A stretch of DNA of 64,000 nt from Euryhalocaulis caribicus (GTDB lineage Bacteria; Pseudomonadota; Alphaproteobacteria; Caulobacterales; Maricaulaceae): assembly GCF_000412185.1 (NCBI RefSeq), contig NZ_ASJA01000003.1, positions 1 through 64,000 of the forward strand. Direction: 5' to 3'. Made by a program: the position numbers and the translations under genes. Under the pieces are notes generated by a model. The model saw nothing but the letters and a program-made list of their open reading frames with translations, was not told the origin of the DNA and did not search any database. Position 1 is the first letter of the stretch. The number at the start of each line of letters is the position of its first letter. Shown here in pieces: positions 53,339 through 61,267 of the stretch.

Positions 53339-54381
53339 TATTCTTCCATTACCTCTTTCAGCGCCCGGACAACCCGTTTCTGTCCCGGGAAATAGGCCCA
53401 TTCATGCGCGTGCGGGTAGGGCGTATCCCAACCCGTGACGCGTTTGATGGGCGCTTCTAGCGCATAGAAACATTCTTCCTGGATCTGCGCCGACAGCTCC
53501 GCGCCGAAGCCGGAGGTTCGCGGCGCTTCGTGCAGGATCACGCAGCGGCCCGTCTTGTTCACCGAGGCCGCGATGGTCTCGATGTCGTACGGAGTCAGGG
53601 TTTTCAGGTCGATCACCTCGGCGTCGACTCCGGCCGCTTCCGCGGCGGCGAGACCGACATGAACCATGGTGCCGTAACCCAGCACGGTGACGTCCGCGCC
53701 TTCGCGGCGGATTTCCGCCTTGCCCAGCTCCACCCGGTAATGACCGGTCGGCACCTGGCCGCGCTCATGCTTGGTCCAAGGCGTCAGCGGCTTGTTGGGG
53801 TCGCCGTCGAACGGGCCGTTATAAAGGCGCTTGGGCTCGAAGAAGATCACCGGATCCTCGCCCTCGCTGGCCGCGATCAGCATGCCTTTCGCGTCATACG
53901 GGTTGGACGGCATGCAGATCTTGATGCCCGGAATATGGGTGAAGAAGGCTTCCGGGCTCATCGAGTGGGTCTGGCCGCCATAGATGCCGCCGCCGCACGG
54001 GCTGCGCACCACGACCGGCGCGGTGTACTGGTTCGCCGAGCGATAGCGGATGCGCGACATCTCGGAGATGATCTGGTCGAAGCCGGGGAAGATATAGTCG
54101 GCGAACTGGATCTCCGCGATCGGCTTCAGGCCGTTCGTCGCCATGCCGATGGCCATGCCCATGATGGCGCCTTCATTGATCGGCGCGTCGAACACGCGGT
54201 GCAGGCCGTATTTTTCCTGCAGTTTCGCGGTCACGCCGAACACGCCGCCGAAATAGCCGGCGTCCTCGCCGAAATGCACGACGCGTTCGTCTTTTTCCAG
54301 AAGCGTGTCGATCGCCGAGTTGAGCGCGGCGATCATGCTCATGGGTTTGGTTTCAGTGTCGCTGCGGGTCATGTCCGCCAT
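53338..54381 (-). CDS. bkdAB: Branched-chain 2-oxoacid dehydrogenase E1 beta subunit
   Basis: The beta subunit forms the thiamine diphosphate-dependent E1 with the alpha subunit. The 347-residue chain contains RVVHFGEDAGYFGGVFGVTA then KLQEKYG, RVFDAPINEGAIMGMAIGMA, and RSPCGGGIYGGQTHSMSPEA in the N-terminal pyrimidine-binding domain, and CVILHEAPRTSGFGAELSAQ then IQEECF in the C-terminal transketolase-like domain. The three-nucleotide gap to E1 alpha and overlap with E2 show one operon. Confidence 0.94.
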   Translation of the reverse strand: MADMTRSDTETKPMSMIAALNSAIDTLLEKDERVVHFGEDAGYFGGVFGVTAKLQEKYGLHRVFDAPINEGAIMGMAIGMATNGLKPIAEIQFADYIFPGFDQIISEMSRIRYRSANQYTAPVVVRSPCGGGIYGGQTHSMSPEAFFTHIPGIKICMPSNPYDAKGMLIAASEGEDPVIFFEPKRLYNGPFDGDPNKPLTPWTKHERGQVPTGHYRVELGKAEIRREGADVTVLGYGTMVHVGLAAAEAAGVDAEVIDLKTLTPYDIETIAASVNKTGRCVILHEAPRTSGFGAELSAQIQEECFYALEAPIKRVTGWDTPYPHAHEWAYFPGQKRVVRALKEVMEE

Positions 54382-54383
54382 CT

Positions 54384-55613
54384 CTAGACCCCCAGATCCT
54401 GCCGCTGGCGCCGCTGGCGCCAGTCAGGCTGTTCATAGACATCCTCGAAAATCGTCTGGGTGGGGGAAAGCGGTCCCTCTTCCAGCGTGCCGTGTCCGAC
54501 GGACTCTTTCCATGCCGCGGCGACCTTCTCCACGCACTCGTCCCAATAGGCGTCATGCTGGTCCTGTGACCACTCGCCCAGCGCGATGAGATGGTTCTTC
54601 AACCGCTCCACCGGATCGCCCAGCGGCCAGTCATTCCATTCCTCCTTCGGGCGATACTTGGAGGGATCGTCGGAGGTGGAGTGCGCCTCGGCCCGGTAGG
54701 TGTAGATTTCCAGCAGCGTCGCGCCATGGCCGGCGCGGGCGCGCTCGGCGGCCCATTGCGTGGCGGCGTAAACGGCCAGGAAGTCATTGCCGTCAACGCG
54801 CAGCCCCGGCATGGCGTAGCCGATGGCCTTGGAGGCGAATGTCGTGCGCTCGCCGCCCGACAGCGACTGCGTCATCGAGATCGCCCACTGATTGTTCACG
54901 ACATTCAGGACGACCGGCGCCTTGTAGACACCGGCCAGCGTCAGGGCGGAATGAAAGTCGCCCTCGGCCGTCGATCCGTCGCCGATCCAGGAGGCGGCGA
55001 TATTGTCCGAGCCCTTATAGGCCTCCGCCATGCCCCAGCCGACCGCCTGCGGGAATTGCGTGGTCAGGTTGCCGGAGATGGAAAAGAAATTCCCCTCCCG
55101 CCACGTATAGTGAACCGGCAGCTGGCGGCCCTTCAGATTGTCGCGGGCGTTGGAGATGCAGTGGCACATCATGTCCACCATGTCCCGGCCGCGCGTGAAC
55201 AGGATGCCCTGCTGGCGGTAGGACGGGAACACCATGTCCTCAAACCGCAGCGCCATGGCCGCGGCGACGGCCACCGCCTCCTCGCCCAGCGACTTCATGT
55301 AGAAGGAAAGGCGCTTGGTGCGCTGCATCTTCAGAAGCCGGTCGTCATAGGCCCGGGTCATCAGCATGTGCTTGAGGCCCGTGCGCAGGGTCTCGGCGTC
55401 CAGCTTCGGATCCCATTCGCCGACCGCCTTGTGATCGTCGTCCAGCACGCGGATCAGGCCGAAGGCCAGTTCCATCGTCTCGGTGGCGTTCACATCCGGG
55501 GCGGGGCGCTTGTGCGCCCCCGGCTCGGGGAACTTCAGATGGGAGAAGTCAGGCGTTTCACCGGGCCGCGCCACGGGGGCGGGCACGTGGAAGGGTGCGT
55601 TTGTTCGGCGCAT
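54384..55613 (-). CDS. bkdAA: Branched-chain 2-oxoacid dehydrogenase E1 alpha subunit
   Basis: E1 alpha decarboxylates the branched-chain keto acids from valine, leucine and isoleucine. The 409-residue protein has a long N-terminal stretch (NAPFHVPAPVARPGETPDFS) typical of BkdA1, not of pyruvate E1 alpha. The thiamine diphosphate motif is SWIGDGSTAEGDFHSALTLA then GVYKAPVVLNVVNNQWAIS. YRAEAHSTSDDPSKYRP is the conserved phosphorylation-loop equivalent. It heads the operon E1 alpha, E1 beta, E2, GNAT, E3. Confidence 0.94.
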   Translation of the reverse strand: MRRTNAPFHVPAPVARPGETPDFSHLKFPEPGAHKRPAPDVNATETMELAFGLIRVLDDDHKAVGEWDPKLDAETLRTGLKHMLMTRAYDDRLLKMQRTKRLSFYMKSLGEEAVAVAAAMALRFEDMVFPSYRQQGILFTRGRDMVDMMCHCISNARDNLKGRQLPVHYTWREGNFFSISGNLTTQFPQAVGWGMAEAYKGSDNIAASWIGDGSTAEGDFHSALTLAGVYKAPVVLNVVNNQWAISMTQSLSGGERTTFASKAIGYAMPGLRVDGNDFLAVYAATQWAAERARAGHGATLLEIYTYRAEAHSTSDDPSKYRPKEEWNDWPLGDPVERLKNHLIALGEWSQDQHDAYWDECVEKVAAAWKESVGHGTLEEGPLSPTQTIFEDVYEQPDWRQRRQRQDLGV

Positions 55614-56035
55614 GCGCGTCCATTGTTGCTATGGGGCGCCGCGCGTTGTCATCCGCGCCGCGCCCTCTTTTTGAATTATGGGCGTTTCCTCACGCGAGGG
55701 TTCACCTAGCGCGAAGCGCGGGTTTGAGCAATGCGCGGGCTGTGGCGGGGCCATTTCGGCGGTCAGGACGCCCTTGTTTCCCGGTTTCGAAAAATAAATC
55801 GCGTATAGGTTGTTTAATCGAACCAGCTCCAAAGCAACATATGTTATAGCGATGGAGCGCGCTCAATCCGTTGAGGTTGCTAACGCTTGCAATATAATAC
55901 CTTTAATATCAGCAACTTGATTCTCTATTTTTCTCATAATTATTTTAAAGTGCATATCGAATAAAAATCCCTTTTGAGTTGCACGCCTCTAAAGTTCATG
56001 CACCTAATACGTGCATAAGCCACAGGAGGAGAAAA
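55614..56035. promoter_or_regulatory. AT-rich leader between bkd operon and RTX gene
   Basis: This 420-bp stretch between two divergent transcription units becomes strikingly AT-rich from about 55780 to 56030, against the GC-rich background. An inverted repeat GTTGCT (55876-55881) with AGCAAC (55911-55916) encloses AT-rich sequence. It presumably holds the RTX promoter, ending in AGGAGGAG 6 nt before ATG 56036. No coding frame is credible. Confidence 0.6.
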
Positions 56036-57001
56036 ATGGCAGTTATCAACGGAACCACGGGCAACGACATTCTGACCGGCACCAGCGCGGCGGACTCCAT
56101 CTTCGGAGGCGCCGGAGACGACAAACTGTTCGGAAATGGCGGGGCTGATGAACTGATCGGCGGCGCCGGCGACGACATCGTGCGCGGCAATTCAGGAAAT
56201 GATTTCCTGACCGGGGGCGATGGAAACGACACATTGATTGGCGGAACGGGCGCGGACTCGCTCTATGGCGAACTCGGTTCCGACATCCTAAAAGGGGACT
56301 CCGGGGCCGACAAGCTACGCGGTGGTGACGGCGACGACACGCTGCGCGGCGGTGACGGCAATGACGATCTGGGCGGCAATGCAGACGATGACCGCCTGTT
56401 CGGCGGCGACGGCGATGACGTTCTGGACGGCGGTTCGGGGGTCGACACGCTGGTCGGCGGCAGCGGCGTGGATACGCTTTACGGGGGTAATGGCGATGAC
56501 GACCTGTTCGGGGAATTCGGCAACGACTTCCTGATTGGCGAGGCGGGCGATGACCTCCTGAACGCCAGCGCCGGCAATGACAGATTGTATGGCGGGTCCG
56601 GCAATGACCGGCTGGTCGATGGCGGCGGCGACGATATCAGCTATGGCGGCGCCGGTGACGATATCTTCCAGAACCAGGGCGGTGACGACATCGCCTATGG
56701 CGGCGATGACGATGATGTCTTCAGGGCCGGCTTCGGCGAAGACGAATTCTACGGCGGCGACGGGTTCGACGGCGTGGTGTTCGAAGACGGCGCCGCGGAC
56801 GACTATCTCGTCACGCTGAACCTGAACGGCGAAGTCGTGCTGGACGATGGCAATGGCAACACGATCCTGGTCGGATCGGATGTCGAATATATCCAGGACA
56901 CGGCCGCGCCCCTGGCGATCCTCACCTACGGGAATCTGCTGGACAATGTCGGCTCTACCCTGGGCGGCATTCTCGACGATCTCCTGGGCATCATACTCTG
57001 A
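56036..57001 (+). CDS. RTX calcium-binding repeat protein
   Basis: The 321-residue protein is dominated by glycine/aspartate nonapeptide repeats GGxGxDxLx from residue 8 to about 260 (for example GNDILTGTSAADSIFGGAGD, GGDGDDTLRGGDGNDDLGGN). Such repeats bind calcium and fold as beta rolls after secretion. There is no N-terminal signal peptide, as usual for type I secretion. The final 40 residues are hydrophobic (ILTYGNLLDNVGSTLGGILD then DLLGIIL). I see no catalytic domain and no secretion genes nearby. ATG 56036 has an ideal AGGAGGAG site. Confidence 0.88.
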   Translation: MAVINGTTGNDILTGTSAADSIFGGAGDDKLFGNGGADELIGGAGDDIVRGNSGNDFLTGGDGNDTLIGGTGADSLYGELGSDILKGDSGADKLRGGDGDDTLRGGDGNDDLGGNADDDRLFGGDGDDVLDGGSGVDTLVGGSGVDTLYGGNGDDDLFGEFGNDFLIGEAGDDLLNASAGNDRLYGGSGNDRLVDGGGDDISYGGAGDDIFQNQGGDDIAYGGDDDDVFRAGFGEDEFYGGDGFDGVVFEDGAADDYLVTLNLNGEVVLDDGNGNTILVGSDVEYIQDTAAPLAILTYGNLLDNVGSTLGGILDDLLGIIL

Positions 57002-57025
57002 CGATCTGCAGCTTCGTCAGTATGG

Positions 57026-57052
57026 AAGGACGGCGAACTTCGCCGTCCTTCT
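57026..57052 (+). terminator. Hairpin terminator after the RTX gene
   Basis: A perfect 11-bp stem, AAGGACGGCGA with TCGCCGTCCTT, a 3-nt loop and a weak TTCTGCTTT tail, 25 nt after the stop. Confidence 0.75.
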
Positions 57053-57063
57053 GCTTTCCGGGC

Positions 57064-57942
57064 CTAGTCGACCCGCCGCGCCGGTACGGTCAGGGTGCAG
57101 ATGTCCACGGTCTCCGGGGGCTTGCGGAACCAGAACTCGCCGTCACGCACCCGCTTGGCAGTTTTCAGATCCGCAAATGCCTGCGAATCCGTCCGCATGA
57201 CCTCCCATTGCGGCTGCTCGCCCGCGGGCAGGTCCGCGGCAAGCGAGACCGACAGGATGGGCGTGCGGTCGCCTGCGTCCGGGATAACGCCGGAGGCATT
57301 GCCGGGCGCAGCGTGATTGACGGCCTGAACATGATCCATCCCGCCGATCACCCGCCCGAATACGGTCAGGTTGCGGTCCAGATGCCGGGGCGCCTGTCCA
57401 TTTATGATGTAGAAATGGGAGGAGCCGGAATCGGGGTCGTTGTTCCGGGCCATGGCCATGGCGCCCATGCAGTGCAGCAGCCAGACCGTATCGTCCTCCC
57501 GGCCCGCGGCGAAGCCGCCGATATGGCCGGCCTCCTGCGCGAACAGATCGGCATTGCCCAGCGGGGTGAACTCAATGCCCTCGCCGATTTCGCGCTCATA
57601 CTCGCGGGGCAGTTCCGGCGCGCCGTCATCGCCTTCGCAGTCCGGGCCGATACAGATGCCGCCCTGCGCAACGAAATTGCCGATTACCCGATAAAAACTC
57701 GCGCCTTCGTCATAATGGCCCGTGCGGGCGAGGGTCCGCATCTGTTCGGCGGTTTGCGGGGCAAAAGCCGGGTTCAGCTCGATCGTGACGGTGCCGTCCG
57801 GCGTCTCCAACAGAAGAAGATTTTCCGGGGCTACGGCGCGCCAGTTGGCGGCGTCATCTTCCGGGTTCGCATCCTGTGCGGCGGCGGGCGCGGCGAGCGC
57901 CAGGACGGCGGCAAGGGCGGCAAAAGTCGTGGAAGCGCGCAT
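57064..57942 (-). CDS. Periplasmic peptidyl-prolyl isomerase (cyclophilin)
   Basis: The 292-residue protein has a signal peptide (residues 1-22, cleaved near AAA or AAAQ). The cyclophilin fold is clear: LLLETPDGTVTIELNPAFAP, GASFYRVIGNFVAQGGICIG, MAMARNNDPDSGSSHFYIIN and LDRNLTVFGRVIGGMDHVQA. The usual FHRVI-FxxQGGD core is altered to FYRVI and AQGGI. The insertion CIGPDCEGDDGAPELPREYE distinguishes it from small cytoplasmic cyclophilins. It likely helps fold exported proteins. It is convergent with the RTX gene. Confidence 0.9.
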   Translation of the reverse strand: MRASTTFAALAAVLALAAPAAAQDANPEDDAANWRAVAPENLLLLETPDGTVTIELNPAFAPQTAEQMRTLARTGHYDEGASFYRVIGNFVAQGGICIGPDCEGDDGAPELPREYEREIGEGIEFTPLGNADLFAQEAGHIGGFAAGREDDTVWLLHCMGAMAMARNNDPDSGSSHFYIINGQAPRHLDRNLTVFGRVIGGMDHVQAVNHAAPGNASGVIPDAGDRTPILSVSLAADLPAGEQPQWEVMRTDSQAFADLKTAKRVRDGEFWFRKPPETVDICTLTVPARRVD

Positions 57943-58043
57943 GCATACTCCTGCGGGAAAGCGGAACGGGCCGCAGCCTAGCGCGCGTCCGCTCCGAGCG
58001 GAACATGGAAGAGGTTTGAAATATTACGGAAGAAGACCGACGC

Positions 58044-58229
58044 TCAGTCGTCGTCCTCATCGTCATCATCATCGCCGGGTATGACGGCCTGACCGACATT
58101 GCCGGCCACGTCCACGGTTCCCTGAACAACATCGCCGGCCACGGATACGGCGGTAGCGGCGATGCAGCCGGCCAGACCGTTACAGGCCAGTACCGCGATT
58201 AGGACGAGGAGTAAGCGTTTCATGGCCAC
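58044..58229 (-). CDS. Small polyaspartate-tailed lipoprotein
   Basis: The 61-residue frame has a signal sequence and probable lipobox LAGC (MKRLLLVLIAVLACNGLAGC). The short mature part (IAATAVSVAGDVVQGTVDVA) ends in a run of aspartates (DDDDDEDDD). Starts are GTG 58229 or ATG 58223, and the stop of the flagellin-like gene is 4 nt upstream, so they are probably co-transcribed. The acidic tail suggests metal or cation binding, but function is unknown. An N-terminal cysteine at LAC gives an alternative lipobox. Confidence 0.65.
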   Translation of the reverse strand: MAMKRLLLVLIAVLACNGLAGCIAATAVSVAGDVVQGTVDVAGNVGQAVIPGDDDDDEDDD

Positions 58230-58232
58230 AAA

Positions 58233-58856
58233 TCAGGCCGCGAAGGCGGCCAGACGCTCGGCCAGGAAGGCGGCGTCGGCGCAATAGCGTTCGGCCAGCC
58301 CGTCCAGCCGGGCGTGAGCGTCGTCCAGTTCCTTGCGGATCTGTTCAATCTCCGCATCGCCATCGAAGGCGTCGCGCGCGGGGGACAGCTGGAATCCGCC
58401 AATGCCCCGGGTCAGGCGGGTATGGCGAACGGCCAGCTTCACGCCGCCATGCTCCTGCAGATTGATCTCGATCTCGTCATGCCCGTCATCGATGAGGTTC
58501 ACGCCGTTGGCGCTGGCCGCCTTGGCGGCAGTGTCGATGGCCTCGATCATGTCGTTATAGCGTTCGGCGATCAGGGCGCGCTTGGCCTTGTTCTCGGTCG
58601 CCGCGGCGCTTCCCGTCAGCTCCCGGCCCTCGCCGATCATCGCGCCGATGGCGTCCACCCCTTGCGCGGCGGCCTCCAGCGTGGCGATGGCGTTCTCCAG
58701 GATCTGCGTCTGCTCCTTCAGGGCATACGGATCCTTGACGGCGGCGTGACGCAGCGCGCGGTCCACCGCGACGCTGGTGTCGACCTCTTCGGTCTCGGGC
58801 TTGCGATTCTGAAACAGCATCATGGCGCCACTCTGGGGCGCCATGACTGAAAACAC
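58233..58856 (-). CDS. Short flagellin-like helical protein
   Basis: This 207-residue protein resembles the D1 core of flagellins: ILENAIATLEAAAQGVDAIG then AMIGEGRELTG, RALIAERYNDMIEAIDTAAK then AASANGVNLIDDG matches the flagellin pattern in which ...FNGVxL follows a long helix. The terminal helix EIEQIRKELDDAHARLDGLA then ERYCADAAFLAERLAAF looks like the C-terminal flagellin helix. The N-terminal D0 helix is absent, replaced by MMLFQNRKPETEEVDTSVAV. No flagellar gene is near. Start may be 58856 or internal ATG 58823/58844. The resemblance is by eye only. Confidence 0.6.
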   Translation of the reverse strand: MFSVMAPQSGAMMLFQNRKPETEEVDTSVAVDRALRHAAVKDPYALKEQTQILENAIATLEAAAQGVDAIGAMIGEGRELTGSAAATENKAKRALIAERYNDMIEAIDTAAKAASANGVNLIDDGHDEIEINLQEHGGVKLAVRHTRLTRGIGGFQLSPARDAFDGDAEIEQIRKELDDAHARLDGLAERYCADAAFLAERLAAFAA

Positions 58857-58873
58857 TGTTAACCGCGGCTGCT

Positions 58874-59563
58874 TCAGACAGTGTCCACCAGCACCAGCTC
58901 GGCCTCCTCGCCGGCCTTGATGCGGATGACGTCTTCCTCGCGGATGGCTGCGCCGTCGCGCGGGCCGAGCGTCACGCCGTTCACGTCCGCCGAACCGCGG
59001 GCCACGACCAGATAGGCATAGCGCCCTTCGCCCAGCTCATAGGTTTCGCTTTCGCCCGCTTTCAGCGTCGCGCCCAGAATGCGGGCGTCCTGACGGATCG
59101 GCAGCGCGTCGTCGCCTTTCCGGCCGGACGCCAGAGTGACAAACTTCCCTGAATCCTTGGGAAATTCCGCGGTCTCCCAATAGGGTTCGCCGCCGGTCTG
59201 GTCAGTCTCGATCCAGATCTGGAAGAGGGTCGTATCCTCGTCTTCCTGATTGAACTCGGCATGGCGGATGCCGCTGCCCGCGCTCATCACCTGCACGTCG
59301 CCCGCGGCGGTGCGCCCGGAATTGCCCAGGCTGTCCTTGTGGCTGATCGCCCCGGTCCGGACATAGGTGATGATTTCCATATTGTCGTGCGGGTGCGGCG
59401 GAAAGCCGGTTCCGGCGCGGATCGTGTCGTCATTCCACACGCGCAGCTTGCCCCAGCCCATGCGCTGCGGGTCGAAATAGCGGGAGAAGCTGAAATGATA
59501 ATGGGCATTCAGCCAGTCATTCTCGAACCGGCCAAGCTGGTTGAAAGGGCGTTTCTCGATCAT
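58874..59563 (-). CDS. Pirin family protein
   Basis: Pirins are bicupin metalloproteins, some with quercetin dioxygenase activity. The 229-residue frame starts MIEKRPFNQLGRFENDWLNA at ATG 59563, preferred over ATG 59581 by its GGAG 7 nt upstream. The metal ligands are visible as FPPHPHDNMEIITYV (H57, H59) and SGSGIRHAEF-type motif (H101, E103). RYFDPQRMGWGKLRVWNDD is conserved in the YhhW branch. In vivo role is unknown. Confidence 0.88.
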   Translation of the reverse strand: MIEKRPFNQLGRFENDWLNAHYHFSFSRYFDPQRMGWGKLRVWNDDTIRAGTGFPPHPHDNMEIITYVRTGAISHKDSLGNSGRTAAGDVQVMSAGSGIRHAEFNQEDEDTTLFQIWIETDQTGGEPYWETAEFPKDSGKFVTLASGRKGDDALPIRQDARILGATLKAGESETYELGEGRYAYLVVARGSADVNGVTLGPRDGAAIREEDVIRIKAGEEAELVLVDTV

Positions 59564-59645
59564 CGTATCGCTCCATGACATGCGGCTGACAGCCGCTTGG
59601 GAACGTAGATAGGCAAAGTTTTGCGAATGTGAAGCCCGGTTCGCG

Positions 59646-61199
59646 TCAGTCGTCGAAATCGGGCGCGTCCGTCACGCTTTCAGGCTGATCCTCGTCCGGC
59701 GCCTCGCCCTTGCCGCTTCCCTGCCGCGCGTCGACCTCCTCCTTCGTGGTCTTCGGCCGGGCGGCGGGCGCCGGCGGCTGACGTTGCGCAACGGTGAGAA
59801 TCCCCGGCTCGACCGACTTGATATGCAGGTCGCGCTGCGGGAAGGGGATGGCGATTTCATGCTCCTGGAACAGGTCCCAGATCGCCAGCAGCACTTCGCT
59901 GGTGACGTTGCGCACCCCGTTCTGCGGGTCGGAGATCCAGAAGCGGATTTCCAGTTCCACGGCGCTGTCGCCGAACCCGGTCAGCAGGCACACCGGGCGC
60001 GGATGGCTCAGCACGCGCTCGATCGAGCCGGCGGCCTCCAGCATCAGTTCCCGCGCCTTGTGGATGTCGGCGTCATAGGCGACGCCCACCTCCTTCTTGA
60101 TCCGCACCGCCCGGTCGGAAAAGGACCAGTTCACCACCTTGTTGATGATGAATTCCTCGTTCGGGATCAGGTGCTCGTGATTGTCGCGGGTGACGACCGA
60201 GGCGTAGCGCAGGCCCAGCGACTTCACATAGCCATAGGTCTCGTCCACCTGGATCACGTCGCCCGGCTTTATGGACCGGTCCAGCAGCAGGATCACGCCG
60301 GAGACGAGGTTGGAGAAGATCTGCTGCAGCCCGAAGCCGATGCCAAGGCCCAGCGCGCCGGAGAAGAAAGCCAGCGCTGTCAGCGGGAAGCCGATGGAGG
60401 ACAGGCCGATCAGGACCGCCACCGTAATCAGCAGAAGCTGCATCGCCCGTGAGAGCAGTATGCGGACGGACGGCGTCAGGCTGGGCAGGCGGTCAATCCG
60501 GCCTTTCAGGATCCCTGAGAACCACAGCGCGATCCAGAAGAACAGCACCGCGATGAACAGGCCCCGCACCACCGACAGCGCGGACAGGCGCGTATCGCCC
60601 ACCACGAAGGCCAGCGTATCCAGGAATTCCGCGGTTGGCCGCAACAGCCCGAAGATGCTGAGCGCCGCGATGACCCAGGCCAGCGTGGCGGCGGTGCGCG
60701 CCCAGAACGGTTCCTGGATGATGGTGGAGAAGAAGCGGATGACGATCCACGCGACCGTCAGGCTGACCGCCACCCGGGGCAGGAAATGCGCCTGCCCCAG
60801 CGCGTCCAGTCCCATCTCCGAGGCCATGAAGAAGATCAGCAACAGGGCCGGCCAGATCAGCGGCCGCACCCAGTGACCGATTTTCTTGGCCAGGTCCGGA
60901 ACATCCTCGCGCTCCAGAAGCCGCTCCATGCCCTTCAGGGCCAGGCGGTAGATCAGGATGGCGCCGGTGATGGAGGCCGCGACCAGCGCGATCTGGAGCG
61001 CCGCCTCAAGGGTCAGGATATTGTCGGCGACCCAGACCCACCCCTGCGAAACCAGGTCGCGGACATTTTCCGGCTCCAGCCGGCGGGCGATGGATTCGGG
61101 GTTGATCTCAGGCAGGTCCGCCTGGATTTCGGGCATGTCCTGCGCGCCCTCTTCGGGCGGCGTGGTCTGATCCTGTGCGGTCGAGGCGGTATCCTGCAT
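59646..61199 (-). CDS. MscS-family mechanosensitive ion channel
   Basis: The 517-residue inner-membrane protein has an N-terminal periplasmic or soluble region (residues 1-70), about five membrane helices, and the MscS pore helix ALAFFSGALGLGIGFGLQQI then FSNLVSGVILLLDRSIKPGD. The C-terminal beta and mixed domain of MscS follows (about 330-450) and a proline/lysine-rich tail. MscS channels release solutes under hypo-osmotic shock. Start ATG 61199 is preferred; a TTG at 61223 is open upstream. Confidence 0.9.
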   Translation of the reverse strand: MQDTASTAQDQTTPPEEGAQDMPEIQADLPEINPESIARRLEPENVRDLVSQGWVWVADNILTLEAALQIALVAASITGAILIYRLALKGMERLLEREDVPDLAKKIGHWVRPLIWPALLLIFFMASEMGLDALGQAHFLPRVAVSLTVAWIVIRFFSTIIQEPFWARTAATLAWVIAALSIFGLLRPTAEFLDTLAFVVGDTRLSALSVVRGLFIAVLFFWIALWFSGILKGRIDRLPSLTPSVRILLSRAMQLLLITVAVLIGLSSIGFPLTALAFFSGALGLGIGFGLQQIFSNLVSGVILLLDRSIKPGDVIQVDETYGYVKSLGLRYASVVTRDNHEHLIPNEEFIINKVVNWSFSDRAVRIKKEVGVAYDADIHKARELMLEAAGSIERVLSHPRPVCLLTGFGDSAVELEIRFWISDPQNGVRNVTSEVLLAIWDLFQEHEIAIPFPQRDLHIKSVEPGILTVAQRQPPAPAARPKTTKEEVDARQGSGKGEAPDEDQPESVTDAPDFDD

Positions 61200-61267
61200 T
61201 CCGCGTACAAAGCTACACGGCAAGCGTGATTCATGTCGAGATAGAACAGGTTAGCTTAACTGCGGAC

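Noticed and set aside
56060-56800. Tandem DNA repeats resembling a CRISPR array
   Set aside because: They are imperfect, in frame and encode RTX nonapeptides.
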